Assembly (NCBI RefSeq): GCF_932526225.1
Contig: NC_064038.1
Span: 434,001 to 498,000, forward strand
From: Nematostella vectensis
Taxonomy: Eukaryota > Cnidaria > Anthozoa > Actiniaria > Edwardsiidae
DNA: 64,000 nt
Reading direction: 5' to 3'
Shown here: positions 1 through 13,557 of the stretch, piece by piece
How the letters are laid out: each line of letters opens with the position of its first letter
How positions within the stretch are numbered: the stretch's first letter is position 1
Program-made: the position numbers and the translations under genes
Notes under the pieces: model-generated
Seen by the model: only the letters and a program-made list of their open reading frames with translations
The model's database searches: none
Told to the model about the DNA's origin: nothing

Positions 1-592
1 ATTGTAACCAACTATTGTAACCAATTATCGTAAACCAACTTGACTGCAAAACACTATTAGGCATTTCTTTCATGTGACTGCAAAGTTGACATGTCAACAT
101 CTAGAGGGGCTTCACCCAACAAGGAATCATGGGGGACCATGAAAGCACGGTGTCGCGGAAAGTTTTCCTGCCCCATTTATCAGGAACATCTGTGCAGCCG
201 ATGCCCTTAGTTGAATGGGGTACACAGTTGCTTTGGGTATCGCCCTGAAGATGGCACAGTGACCATAAGATGTATCTGAATGAAACTGTATAGTTATTTC
301 AAATTTTAAAAACATGTGAGTGTTGATTACTTAGTTACAGTAATTCTTTTGAATATTATTATTTATGTGTATAATTTAGATGAGTAATAAATACTTCTTA
401 TTTGTCTCGTAGAGCTCGTATCGTTCCTCCTAAATAACAAACAAAATAATGTGTGTTATTATCTTGGTGCAAAGGAATCTACAGTAGTTTTGTAATCAAA
501 TAATTGTTTTACTATTAACACACTTGTTCTTTCAACCAGTTTGTTGGTCTCACAAATAGACTTTTAATAAACTGGTATCCCCCCTCTCCACT

Positions 593-876
593 CAATAAAG
601 GGTCAGCGTCATGGCATTGCGCATGTCTGGAGTCAGTGTTTATTGTAGGCTTTCAATTGTCTACACACAGTTGAACTTTAATAGTTGTCAATGCTTTGTT
701 AAAATAATATTCGATATTTTACTGAATGTTTATTGACAGTTTGTGGGCATTTCCTTTGAATGCAAGTCTTCCACATGTACCAAAGGCTCATAGGTCAACA
801 TTAGAATTTGACTGAAATTCATTGTGTCCTGGCCGGAGAGCTATTGCAAAGCTCTTCATCACAGTGCACTTTGAAG
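593..876. mobile_element. Degenerate MITE-like element in L unit 1
   Basis: Matches the interior of the M and U MITE-like elements (TGTTTATTGACAGTTTGTGG, CCACATGTACCAAAGGCTCA). Its terminal repeats have decayed to AATAAAGGGTCAGCGTCATGG and CATCACAGTGCACTTTGAAG. The same element recurs at this position in every L unit. Confidence 0.55.
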
Positions 877-1192
877 CATATTCTATGTATGCTTCTTTGT
901 ACAAAATGTACCCCTCCTAATAGAACATTAAAGATCACATAACTTGTTTACTTCCTCGACTCTATGCTTTTTATTTTTGTTCTCTTACTAGGAAAATATC
1001 GAATACAAATAATCAGTTAAGCTAGCAAGCTCATTTTGCTAGCTGTATATAATGCATATCAGGCCTGTATCTTTAGTATCCTGGATCAGGTAGACGAACC
1101 TATGTCACACCACTTTTTTGATGAGTATTATAAAAAAAAAATACTAAAAAACGTTATCTTGAACTGTGTAAAAAAAAAAAAAAAAAAAACAT

Positions 1193-1284
1193 AGAAAAAA
1201 AAGGCCATTGGCCTGGGATCGAACCCGGCCTAAAGAACAAAACGGAAACCATACATACGGATTACCCAATCGGTATGGCAGCAC
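1193..1284 (-). ncRNA. tRNA-like Pol III unit in L repeats
   Basis: On the minus strand an A-box-like hairpin (ATACCGATT, loop GGGT, AATCCGTAT) is followed about 39 nt later by a canonical B box, GGGTTCGATCCC. The B box is held in a T-arm-like stem GGCCGGG/CCAGGCC with one mismatch, and an oligo-T run follows, the usual Pol III stop. B boxes (plus-strand coordinates) start at 1215, 2910, 4605, 6294, 7985, 9693, 11391, 13076, 14764, 16446, 18134 and 19816. The ends do not pair as an acceptor stem, so this is not a standard tRNA; a tRNA-derived SINE or tRNA relic is more likely. Transcription is inferred. Confidence 0.6.
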
Positions 1285-1465
1285 AAGGCTTTTACGGAAG
1301 GCTGTAAAGAACCCGAAGGCCCCAAGCACGGATATTTCCGGCAAATATGCTGTACAACAGTCTTGCAAGGTATTCCAACCCGCGAATTAATGGGGAGGAC
1401 ATTAACCAGGATCCCAGGCCTGTAATACGGTTACGCCACGCACAGCTCGCTGAGATATGGGATGA
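1199..1465 (-). repeat. Conserved SINE-like block shared by all satellites
   Basis: This GC-richer segment of about 265 bp is by far the best conserved part between families L, M (20043-20170 and 22098-22356) and U (for example 42241-42515, inverted), while flanking sequence differs much more. In transcription direction it starts near GAGCTGTGCGTGGCGTAACC and ends in the tRNA-like half. A weaker second A/B-box-like pair (TGGCGTAACCG, then GGTTGGGATAACC) lies near its 5' end. It could be a SINE that seeded the repeats or a segment under constraint. Confidence 0.6.
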
Positions 1466-1694
1466 AAAAAAATACAGGTCTATGTGGGCGTTTTAGGTCC
1501 CTTGGGGGCTCGCTATTTCGGCGTGGCATCGTAACGCACGCGAGCGCATTGTCTTTTATTGTGTACAGAATGTCTCTGTCGTTTTTTGCTTTACTTTTAG
1601 TTTTGCTTTATTTTTATTATTATTTTTTTGTCTTTTTATTTACAGTTCTTTGTACAGTATTTGACCATAGCTATGATAACAATTATTCAAAATT

Positions 1695-3389
1695 ATTGTA
1701 ACCAACTATTGTAACCAATTATCGTAAACCAACTTGACTGCAAAACACTATTAGGCATTTCTTTCATGTGACTGCAAAGTTGACATGTCAACATCTAGAG
1801 GGGCTTCACCCAACAAGGAATCATGGGGGACCATGAAAGCACGGTGTCGCGGAAAATTTTCCTGCCCCATTTATCAGGAACATCTGTGCAGCCGATGCCC
1901 TTAGTTGGATGGGGTGCACAGTTGCTTTGGGTATCGCCCTGAAGATGGCACAGTGACCACAAGATGTATCTGAATGAAACTGTATACTTATTTCAAATTT
2001 TAAAAACATGCGAGTGTTACTTACTTAGTTACAGTAGTTCTTTTGAATATTATTATTTACGTGTATAATTTAGATGAGTAATAAATACTTCTTATTTGTC
2101 AAGTAGAGCTCGTATCGTTCCTCCTAAATAACAAACAAAATAATGTGTGTTATTATCTTGGTGCAAAGGAATCTACAGTAGTTTTGTAATCAAATAATTG
2201 TTTTACTATTAACACACTTGTTCTTTCAACCAGTTTGTTGGTCTCACAAATAGACTTTTAATAAACTGGTATCCCCCCCTCTCCACTCAATAAAGGGTCA
2301 GCGTCATGGCATTGCGCATGTCTGGAGTCAGTGTTTATTGTAGGCTTTCAATTGTCTACACACAGTTGAACTTTAATAGTTGTCAATGCTTTGTTAAAAT
2401 AATATTCGATATTTTACTGAATGTTTATTGACAGTTTGTGGGCATTTCCTTTGAATGCAAGTCTTCCACATGTACCAAAGGCTCATAGGTCAACATTAGA
2501 ATTTGACTGAAATTCATTGTGTCCTGGCCGGAGAGCTATTGCAAAGCTCTTCATCACACTGCACTTTGAAGCATATTCTATGTATGCTTCTTTGTACAAA
2601 ATGTACCCCTCCTAATAGAACATTAAAGATCACATAACTTGTTTACTTCCTCGACTCTATGCTTTTTATTTTTGTTCTCTTACTAGGAAAATATCGAATA
2701 CAAATAATCAGTTAAGCTAGCAAGCTCATTTTGCTAGCTGTATATAATGCATATCAGGCCTGTATCTTTAGTATCCTGGATCAGGTAGACGAACCTATGT
2801 CACACCACTTTTTTGATGAGTATTATAAAAAAAAAATACTAAAAAACGTTATCTTGAACTGTGTAAAAAAAAAAAAAAAAAAAACATAGAAAAAAAAGGC
2901 CATTGGCCTGGGATCGAACCCGGCCTAAAGAACAAAACGGAAACCATACATACGGATTACCCAATCGGTATGGCAGCACAAGGCTTTTACGGAAGGCTGT
3001 AAAGAACCCGAAGGCCCCAAGCACGGATATTTCCGGCAAATATGCTGTACAACACTCTTGCAAGGTATTCCAACCCGCGAATTAATGGGGAGGACATTAA
3101 CCAGGATCCCAGGCCTGTAATACGGTTACGCCACGCACAGCTCGCTGAGATATGGGATGAAAAAAAATACAGGTCTATGTGGGCGTTTTAGGTCCCTTGG
3201 GGGCTCGCTATTTCGGCGTGGCATCGTAACGCACGCGAGCGCATTGTCTTTTATTGTGTACAGAATGTCTCTGTCGTTTTTTGCTTTACTTTTAGTTTTG
3301 CTTTATTTTTATTATTATTTTTTTGTCTTTTTATTTACAGTTCTTTGTACAGTATTTGACCATAGCTATGATAACAATTATTCAAAATT
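1695..3389 (+). repeat. L unit 2
   Basis: Nearly identical to unit 3. It carries the TGTCAAGTAGAGC variant shared by units 2-4 and the older GCACGGATATTTCC form of the conserved block shared by units 1-3. Confidence 0.93.
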
Positions 3390-5084
3390 ATTGTAACCAA
3401 CTATTGTAACCAATTATCGTAAACCAACTTGACTGCAAAACACTATTAGGCATTTCTTTCATGTGACTGCAAAGTTGACATGTCAACATCTAGAGGGGCT
3501 TCACCCAACAAGGAATCATGGGGGACCATGAAAGCACGGTGTCGCGGAAAATTTTCCTGCCCCATTTATCAGGAACATCTGTGCAGCCGATGCCCTTAGT
3601 TGGATGGGGTGCACAGTTGCTTTGGGTATCGCCCTGAAGATGGCACAGTGACCACAAGATGTATCTGAATGAAACTGTATACTTATTTCAAATTTTAAAA
3701 ACATGCGAGTGTTACTTACTTAGTTACAGTAGTTCTTTTGAATATTATTATTTACGTGTATAATTTAGATGAGTAATAAATACTTCTTATTTGTCAAGTA
3801 GAGCTCGTATCGTTCCTCCTAAATAACAAACAAAATAATGTGTGTTATTATCTTGGTGCAAAGGAATCTACAGTAGTTTTGTAATCAAATAATTGTTTTA
3901 CTATTAACACACTTGTTCTTTCAACCAGTTTGTTGGTCTCACAAATAGACTTTTAATAAACTGGTATCCCCCCCTCTCCACTCAATAAAGGGTCAGCGTC
4001 ATGGCATTGCGCATGTCTGGAGTCAGTGTTTATTGTAGGCTTTCAATTGTCTACACACAGTTGAACTTTAATAGTTGTCAATGCTTTGTTAAAATAATAT
4101 TCGATATTTTACTCAATGTTTATTGACAGTTTGTGGGCATTTCCTTTGAATGCAAGTCTTCCACATGTACCAAAGGCTCATAGGTCAACATTAGAATTTG
4201 ACTGAAATTCATTGTGTCCTGGCCGGAGAGCTATTGCAAAGCTCTTCATCACACTGCACTTTGAAGCATATTCTATGTATGCTTCTTTGTACAAAATGTA
4301 CCCCTCCTAATAGAACATTAAAGATCACATAACTTGTTTACTTCCTCGACTCTATGCTTTTTATTTTTGTTCTCTTACTAGGAAAATATCGAATACAAAT
4401 AATCAGTTAAGCTAGCAAGCTCATTTTGCTAGCTGTATATAATGCATATCAGGCCTGTATCTTTAGTATCCTGGATCAGGTAGACGAACCTATGTCACAC
4501 CACTTTTTTAATGAGTATTATAAAAAAAAAAATACTAAAAAACGTTATCTTGAACTGTGTAAAAAAAAAAAAAAAAAAACATAGAAAAAAAAGGCCATTG
4601 GCCTGGGATCGAACCCGGCCTAAAGAACAAAACGGAAACCATACATACGGATTACCCAATCGGTATGGCAGCACAAGGCTTTTACGGAAGGCTGTAAAGA
4701 ACCCGAAGGCCCCAAGCACGGATATTTCCGGCAAATATGCTGTACAACACTCTTGCAAGGTATTCCAACCCGCGAATTAATGGGGAGGACATTAACCAGG
4801 ATCCCAGGCCTGTAATACGGTTACGCCACGCACAGCTCGCTGAGATATGGGATGAAAAAAAATACAGGTCTATGTGGGCGTTTTAGGTCCCTTGGGGGCT
4901 CGCTATTTCGGCGTGGCATCGTAACGCACGCGAGCGCATTGTCTTTTATTGTGTACAGAATGTCTCTGTCGTTTTTTGCTTTACTTTTAGTTTTGCTTTA
5001 TTTTTATTATTATTTTTTTGTCTTTTTATTTACAGTTCTTTGTACAGTATTTGACCATAGCTATGATAACAATTATTCAAAATT
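3390..5084 (+). repeat. L unit 3
   Basis: Differs from unit 2 at only a few bases, for example TTACTCAATG near 4112 and TTTTTTAATGAG near 4503, so the copy event was recent. Confidence 0.93.
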
Positions 5085-6773
5085 ATTGTAACCAACTATT
5101 GTAACCAATTATCGTAAACCAACTTGACTGCAAAACACTATTAGGCATTTCTTTCATGTGACTGCAAAGTTGACATGTCAACATCTAGAGGGGCTTCACC
5201 CAACAAGGAATCATGGGGGACCATGAAAGCACGGTGTCGCGGAAAATTTTCCTGCCCCATTTATCAGGAACATCTGTGCAGCCGATGCCCTTAGTTGGAT
5301 GGGGTGCACAGTTGCTTTGGGTATCGCCCTGAAGATGGCACAGTGACCACAAGATGTATCTGAATGAAACTGTATACTTATTTCAAATTTTAAAAACATG
5401 CGAGTGTTACTTACTTAGTTACAGTAGTTCTTTTGAATATTATTATTTACGTGTATAATTTAGATGAGTAATAAATACTTCTTATTTGTCAAGTAGAGCT
5501 CGTATCGTTCCTCCTAAATAACAAACAAAATAATGTGTGTTATTATCTTGGTGCAAAGGAATCTACAGTAGTTTTGTAATCAAATAATTGTTTTACTATT
5601 AACACACTTGTTCTTTCAACCAGTTTGTTGGTCTCACAAATAGACTTTTAATAAACTGGTATCCCCCCCTCTCCACTCAATAAAGGGTCAGCGTCATGGC
5701 ATTGCGCATGTCTGGAGTCAGTGTTTATTGTAGGCTTTCAATTGTCTACACACAGTTGAACTTTAATAGTTGTCAATGCTTTGTTAAAATAATATTCGAT
5801 ATTTTACTGAATGTTTATTGACAGTTTGTGGGCATTTCCTTTGAATGCAAGTCTTCCACATGTACCAAAGGCTCATAGGTCAACATTAGAATTTGACTGA
5901 AATTCATTGTGTCCTGGCCGGAGAGCTATTGCAAAGCTCTTCATCACACTGCACTTTGAAGCATATTCTATGTATGCTTCTTTGTACAAAATGTACCCCT
6001 CCTAATAGAACATTAAAGATCACATAACTTGTTTACTTCCTCGACTCTATGCTTTTTATTTTTTGTTCTCTTACTAGGAAAATATCGAATACAAATAATC
6101 AGTTAAGCTAGCAAGCTCATTTTGCTAGCTGTATATAATGAATATCAGGCCTGTATCTTTAGTATCCTGGATCAGGTAGACGAACCTATGTCACACCACT
6201 TTTTTGATGAGTATTATAAAAACAAATACACAAAAACGTTATCTTGAACTATGTAAAAAAAAAAAAACATAGAAAAAAAAAGGCCATTGGCCTGGGATCG
6301 AACCCGGCCTAAAGAACAAAACGGAAACTATACATACGGATTACCCAATCGGTATGGCAGCACAAGGCTTTTACGGAAGGCTGTAAAGAACCCGAAGGCC
6401 CCAAGCACCGATATTTCCGGCGAATATGCTGTACAACACTCTTGCAAGGTATTCCAACCCGCGCATTAATGGGGAGGACAATAACCAGGATCCCAGGCCT
6501 GTAATACGGTTACGCCACGCACAGCTCGCTGAGATATGGGATGAAAAAAAATACAGGTCTATGTGGGCGTTTTGGGTCCCTTGGGGGCTCGCTATTTCGG
6601 CGTGGCATCGTAACGCACGCGAGCGCATTGTCTTTTATTGTGTACATAATGTCTCTGTCGTTTTTTGCTTTACTTTTAGTTTTGCTTTATTTTTTTTATT
6701 ATTTTTTTGTCTTTTTATTTACAGTTCTTTGTACAGTATTTGACCATAGCTATGATAACAATTATTCAAAATT
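5085..6773 (+). repeat. L unit 4 (chimeric variant pattern)
   Basis: The first half has the unit 2-3 variants. The second half has GCACCGATATTTCC and GCGCATTAATGG, as in all later units. The switch inside one unit is what unequal exchange or gene conversion would leave. Confidence 0.92.
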
Positions 6774-8465
6774 ATTGTAACCAACTATTGTAACCAATTA
6801 TCGTAAACCAACTTGACTGCAAAACACTATTAGGCATTTCTTTCATGTGACTGCAAAGTTGACATGTCAACATCTAGAGGGGCTTCACCCAACAAGGAAT
6901 CATGGGGGACCATGAAAGCACGGTGTCGCGGAAAATTTTCCTGCCCCATTTATCAGGAACATCTGTGCAGCCGATGCCCTTAGTTGGATGGGGTGCACAG
7001 TTGCTTTGGGTATCGCCCTGAAGATGGCACAGTGACCACAAGATGTATCTGAATGAAACTGTATACTTATTTCAAATTTAAAAAACATGTGAGTGTTACT
7101 TACTTAGTTACAGTAGTTCTTTTGAATATTATTATTTACGTGTATAATTTAGATGAGTAATAAATACTTCTTATTTGTCTCGTAGAGCTCGTATCGTTCC
7201 TCCTAAATAACAAACAAAATAATGTGTGTTATTATCTTGGTGCAAAGGAATCTACAGTAGTTTTGTAATCAAATAATTGTTTTACTATTAACACACTTGT
7301 TCTTTCAACCAGTTTGTTGGTCTCACAAATAGACTTTTAATAAACTGGTATCCCCCCCTCTCCACTCAATAAAGGGTCAGCGTCATGGCATTGCGCATGT
7401 CTGGAGTCAGTGTTTATTGTAGGCTTTCAATTGTCTACACACAGTTGAACTTTAATAGTTGTCAATGCTTTGTTAAAATAATATTCGATATTTTACTGAA
7501 TGTTTATTGACAGTTTGTGGGCATTTCCTTTGAATGCAAGTCTTCCACATGTACCAAAGGCTCATAGGTCAACATTAGAATTTGACTGAAATTCATTGTG
7601 TCCTGGCCGGAGAGCTATTGCAAAGCTCTTCATCACACTGCACTTTGAAGCATATTCTATGTATGCTTCTTTGTACAAAATGTACCCCTCCTAATAGAAC
7701 ATTAAAGATCACATAACTTGTTTACTTCCTCGACTCTATGCTTTTTATTTTTTGTTCTCTTACTAGGAAAATATCGAATACAAATAATCAGTTAGGCTAG
7801 CAAGCTCATTTTGCTAGCTCTATATAATGCATATCAGGCCTGTATCTTTAGTATCCTGGATCAGGTAGACGAACCTATGTCACACCACTTTTTTGATGAG
7901 TATTATAAAAAAAATACTAAAAAACGTTATCTTGAACTGTGTAAAAAAAAAAAAAAAACATAGAAAAAAAAAGGCCATTGGCCTGGGATCGAACCCGGCC
8001 TAAAGAACAAAACGGAAACCATACATACGGATTACCCAATCGGTATGGCAGCACAAGGCTTTTACGGAAGGCTGTAAAGAACCCGAAGGCCCCAAGCACC
8101 GATATTTCCGGCGAATATGCTGTACAACACTCTTGCAAGGTATTCCAACCCGCGCATTAATGGGGAGGACAATAACCAGGATCCCAGGCCTGTAATACGG
8201 TTACGCCACGCACAGCTCGCTGAGATATGGGATGAAAAAAAAATACAGTTCTATGTGGGCGTTTTGGGTCCCTTGGGGGCTCGCTATTTCGGCGTGGCAT
8301 CGTAACGCACGCGAGCGCATTGTCTTTTATTGTGTACATGATGTCTCTGTCGTTTTTTGCTTTACTTTTAGTTTTGCTTTATTTTTTTATTATTTTTTTT
8401 GTCTTTTTATTTACAGTTCTTTGTACAGTATTTGACCATAGCTATGATAACAATTATTCAAAATT
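6774..8465 (+). repeat. L unit 5
   Basis: Typical 1692 bp unit with the TCTCGTAGAGC variant and the GCACCGATATTTCC form of the conserved block. Its A-runs differ in length from its neighbours. Confidence 0.92.
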
Positions 8466-10173
8466 ATTGTAACCAACTATTGTAACCAATTATCGTAAAC
8501 CAACTTGACTGCAAAACACTATTAGGCATTTCTTTCATGTGACTGCAAAGTTGACATGTCAACATCTAGAGGGGCTTCACCCAACAAGGAATCATGGGGG
8601 ACCATGAAAGCACGGTGTCGCGGAAAATTTTCCTGCCCCATTTATCAGGAACATCTGTGCAGCCGATGCCCTTAGTTGGATGGGGTGCACAGTTGCTTTG
8701 GGTATCGCCCTGAAGATGGCACAGTGACCACAAGATGTATCTGAATGAAACTGTATACTTATTTCAAATTTTAAAAACATGTGAGTGTTACTTACTTAGT
8801 TACAGTAGTTCTTTTGAATATTATTATTTACGTGTATAATTTAGATGAGTAATAAATACTTCTTATTTGTCTCGTAGAGCTCGTATCGTTCCTCCTAAAT
8901 AACAAACAAAATAATGTGTGTTATTATCTTGGTGCAAAGGAATCTACAGTAGTTTTGTAATCAAATAATTGTTTTACTATTAACACACTTGTTCTTTCAA
9001 CCAGTTTGTTGGTCTCACAAATAGACTTTTAATAAACTGGTATCCCCCACTCTCCACTCAATAAAGGGTCAGCGTCATGGCATTGCGCATGTCTGGAGTC
9101 AGTGTTTATTGTAGGCTTTCAATTGTCTACACACAGTTGAACTTTAATAGTTGTCAATGCTTTGTTAAAATAATATTCGATATTTTACTGAATGTTTATT
9201 GACAGTTTGTGGGCATTTCCTTTGAATGCAAGTCTTCCACATGTACCAAAGGCTCATAGGTCAACATTAGCATTTGACTGAAATTCATTGTGTCCTGGCC
9301 GGAGAGCTATTGCAAAGCTCTTCATCACACTGCACTTTGAAGCATATTCTATGTATGCTTCTTTGTACAAAATGTACCCCTCCTAATAGAGCATTAAAGA
9401 TCACATAACTTGTTTACTTCCTCGACTCTATGCTTTTTATTTTTGTTCTCTTACTAGGAAAATATCGAATACAAATAATCAGTTAAGCTAGCAAGCTCAT
9501 TTTGCTAGCTGTATATAATGAATATCAGGCCTGTATCTTTAGTATCCTGGATCAGGTAGACGAACCTATGTCACACCACTTTTTTGATGAGTATTATAAA
9601 AAAAAATACTAAAAAACGTTATCTTGAACTGTGTAAAAAAAAAAAAAAAAACATAGAAAAAAAAACATAGAAAAAAAAAAGGCCATTGGCCTGGGATCGA
9701 ACCCGGCCTAAAGAACAAAACGGAAACCATACATACGGATTACCCAATCGGTATGGCAGCACAAGGCTTTTACGGAAGGCTGTAAAGAACCCGAAGGCCC
9801 CAAGCATCGATATTTCCGGCGAATATGCTGTACAACACTCTTGCAAGGTATTCCAACCCGCGCATTAATAGGGAGGACAATAACCAGGATCCCAGGCCTG
9901 TAATACGGTTACGCCACGCACAGCTCTCTGAGATATGGGATGAAAAAAAAATACAGGTCTTTGTGGGCGTTTTGGGTCCCTTGGGGGCTCGCTATTTCGG
10001 CGTGGCATCGTAACGCACGCGAGCGCATTGTCTTTTATTGTGTACAGAATGTCTCTGTCGTTTTTTGCTTTACTTTTAGTTTTGCTTTATTTTTATTATT
10101 ATTTTTTTTTCTTTTTTTTTACAGTTCTTTGTACAGTATTTGACCATAGCTATGATAACAATTATTCAAAATT
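8466..10173 (+). repeat. L unit 6, longest copy
   Basis: At 1708 bp this is the longest unit. The A-rich linker before the tRNA-like block contains an extra ACATAGAAAAA segment (about 9650-9680), a small local duplication. Confidence 0.92.
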
Positions 10174-11871
10174 ATTGTAACCAACTATTGTAACCAATTA
10201 TCGTAAACCAACTTGACTGCAATACACTATTAGGCATTTCTTTCATGTGACTGCAAAGTTGACATGTCAACATCTAGAGGAGCTTCACCCAACAAGGAAT
10301 CATGGGGGACCATGAAAGCACGATGTCGCGGAAAATTTTCCTGCCCCATTTATCAGGAACATCTGTGCAGCCGATGCCCTTAGTTGGATGGGGTGCACAG
10401 TTGCTTTGGGTATGGCCCTGAAGATGGCACAGTGACCACAAGATGTATCTGAATGAAACTGTATACTTATTTCAAATTTTAAAAACATGTGAGTGTTACT
10501 TACTTAGTTACAGTAGTTCTTTTGAATATTATTATTTATGTGTATAATTTAGATGAGTAATAAATACTTCTTATTTGTCTCGTAGAGCTCGTATCGTTCC
10601 TCCTAAATAACAAACAAAATAATGTGTGTTATTATCTTGGTGCAAAGAAATCTACAGTAGTTTTGTAATCAAATAATTGTTTTACTATTAACACACTTGT
10701 TCTTTCAACCAGTTTGTTGGTCTCACAAATAGACTTTTAATAAACTGGTATCCCCCCCTCTCCACTCAATAAAGGGTCAGCGTCATGGCATTGCGCATGT
10801 CTGGAGTCAGTGTTTATTGTAGGCTTTCAATTGTTTACACACAGTTGAACTGTAATAGTTGTCAATGCTTTGTTAAAATAATATTCGATATTTTACTGAA
10901 TGTTTATTGACAGTTTGCGGGCATTTCCTTTGAATGCAAGTCTTCCACATGTACCAAAGGCTCATAGGTCAACATTAGAATTTGACGGAAATTCATTGTG
11001 TCCTGGCCGGAGAGCTATTGCAAAGCTCTTCATAACACTGCACTTTAAAGCATATTCTATGTATGCTTCTTTGTACAAAATGTACCCCTTCTAATAGAAC
11101 ATTAAAGATCACATAACTTGTTTACTTCCTCGACTCTATGCTTTTTATTTTTGTTCTCTTACTAGGAAAATATCGAATACAAATAATCAGTTAAGCTAGC
11201 AAGCTCATTTTAATAGCTGTATATAATGCATATCAGGCCTGAATCTTTAGTATCCTGGATCAGGTAGACGAACCTATGTCACATCACTTTTTTGATGAGT
11301 GTTATAAAAAAAATACTAAAAAACGTTATCTTGAACTGTGTAAAAAAAAAAAAAAAAAAAAAACAAAGAAAAAAAAAAGGCCATTGGCCTGGGATCGAAC
11401 CCGGCCTAAAGAACAAAACGGAAACCATACATACGGATTACCCAATCGGTATGGCAAAAAAAGGCTTTTACGGAAGGCTGTAAAGAACCCGAATGCCCCA
11501 AGCACCGATATTTCCGGCGAATATGCTGTACAACACTCTTGCAAGGTATTCCAACCCGCGCATTAATGGGGAGGACAATAACCAGGATCCCAGGCCTGTA
11601 ATACGGTTACGCCACGCACAGCTCGCTGAGATATGGGATGAAAAAAAAATACATGTCTATGTGGGCGTTTTGGGTCCCTTGGGGGCTCGCTATTTCGGCG
11701 TGGCATCGTAACGCACGCAAGCGCATTGTCTTTTATTGTGTACGGAATGTCTCTCTCTTTTTTTGCTTTACTTTTGGTTTTGCTTTATTTTTATTATTAT
11801 TTTTTTGTCTTTTTATTTACAGTTCTTTGTACAGTATTTGACCATAGCTATGATAACAATTATTCAAAATT
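10174..11871 (+). repeat. L unit 7, point-mutated copy
   Basis: It carries more private changes than its neighbours, including a run of A in place of GCAGCAC in the tRNA-like half (about 11455-11461) and loss of one TTTTGCTAGC motif (about 11206). Confidence 0.92.
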
Positions 11872-13557
11872 ATTGTAACCAACTATTGTAACCAATTATC
11901 GTAAACCAACTTGACTGCAAAACACTATTAGGCATTTCTTTCATGTGACTGCAAAGTTGACATGTCAACATCTAGAGGGGCTTCACCCAACAAGGAATCA
12001 TGGGGGACCATGAAAGCACGGTGTCGCGGAAAATTTTCCTGCCCCATTTATCAGGAACATCTGTGCAGCCGATGCCCTTAGTTGGATGGGGTGCACAGTT
12101 GCTTTGGGTATCGCCCTGAAGATGGCACAGTGACCACAAGATGTATCTGAATGAAACTGTATACTTATTTCAAATTTTAAAAACATGTGAGTGTTACTTA
12201 CTTAGTTACAGTAGTTCTTTTGAATATTATTATTTACGTGTATAATTTAGATGAGTAATAAATACTTCTTATTTGTCTCGTAGAGCTCGTATCGTTCCTC
12301 CTAAATAACAAACAAAATAATGTGTGTTATTATCTTGGTGCAAAGGAATCTACAGTAGTTTTGTAATCAAATAATTGTTTTACTATTAACACACTTGTTC
12401 TTTCAACCAGTTTGTTGGTCTCACAAATAGACTTTTAATAAAATGGTATCCCCCCCTCTCCACTCAATAAAGGGTCAGCGTCATGGCATTGCGCATGTCT
12501 GGAGTCAGTGTTTATTGTAGGCTTTCAATTGTCTACACACAGTTGAACTTTAATAGTTGTCAATGCTTTGTTAAAATAATATTCGATATTTTAATCAATG
12601 TTTATTGACAGTTTGTGGGCATTTCCTTTGAATGCAAGTCTTCCACATGTACCAAAGGCTCATAGGTCAACATTAGAATTTGACTGAAATTCATTGTGTC
12701 CTGGCCGGAGAGCTATTGCAAAGCTCTTCATCACACTGCACTTTGAAGCATATTCTATGTATGCTTCTTTGTACAAAATGTACCCCTCCTAATAGAACAT
12801 TAAAGATCACATAACTTGTTTACTTCCTCGACTCTATGCATTTTATTTTTGTTCTCTTACTAGGAAAATATCGAATACAAATAATCAGTTAAGCTAGCAA
12901 GCTCATTTTGCTAGCTGTATATAATGCATATCAGGCCTGTATCTTTAGTATCCTGGATCAGGTAGACGAACCTATGTCACACCACTTTTTTGATGAGTAT
13001 TATAAAAAAAATACTAAAAAACGTTATCTTGAACTGTGTAAAAAAAAAAACATAGAAAAAAAAGGCCATTGGCCTGGGATCGAACCCGGCCTAAAGAACA
13101 AAACGGAAACCATACATACGGATTACCCAATCGGTATGGCAGCACAAGGCTTTTACGGAAGGCTGTAAAGAACCCGAAGGCCCCAAGCACCGATATTTCC
13201 GGCGAATATGCTGTACAACACTCTTGCAAGGTATTCCAACCCGCGCATTAATGGGGAGGACAATAACCAGGATCCCAGGCCTGTAATACGGTTACGCCAC
13301 GCACAGCTCGCTGAGATATGGGATGAAAAAAAAAATACAGGTCTATGTGGGCGTTTTGGGTCCCTTGGGGGCTCGCTATTTCGGCGTGGCATCGTAACGC
13401 ACGCGAGCGCATTGTCTTTTATTGTGTACAGAATGTCTCTGTCGTTTTTTGCTTTACTTTTAGTTTTGCTTTATTTTTATTATTATTTTTTTGTCTTTTT
13501 ATTTACAGTTCTTTGTACAGTATTTGACCATAGCTATGATAAAAATTATTCAAAATT
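11872..13557 (+). repeat. L unit 8
   Basis: It ends with the variant ATGATAAAAATTATTC, shared only with unit 10. This marks the left edge of the block later duplicated as units 9-12. Confidence 0.92.

Larger units (their letters stand above)
1..1694 (+). repeat. L unit 1
   Basis: This is the first unit in the window. It differs from the next two by scattered substitutions, for example CAACAGTCTTG at about 1354 where they read CAACACTCTTG, and TTAGTTGAATGG where others read TTAGTTGGATGG. It is the only one of the first three with TCTCGTAGAGC near 407. Confidence 0.93.

Noticed and set aside
1193-1284. Functional tRNA gene
   Set aside because: The T arm and A-box-like hairpin are present, but the flanks do not pair into an acceptor stem and no clean anticodon arm can be drawn.
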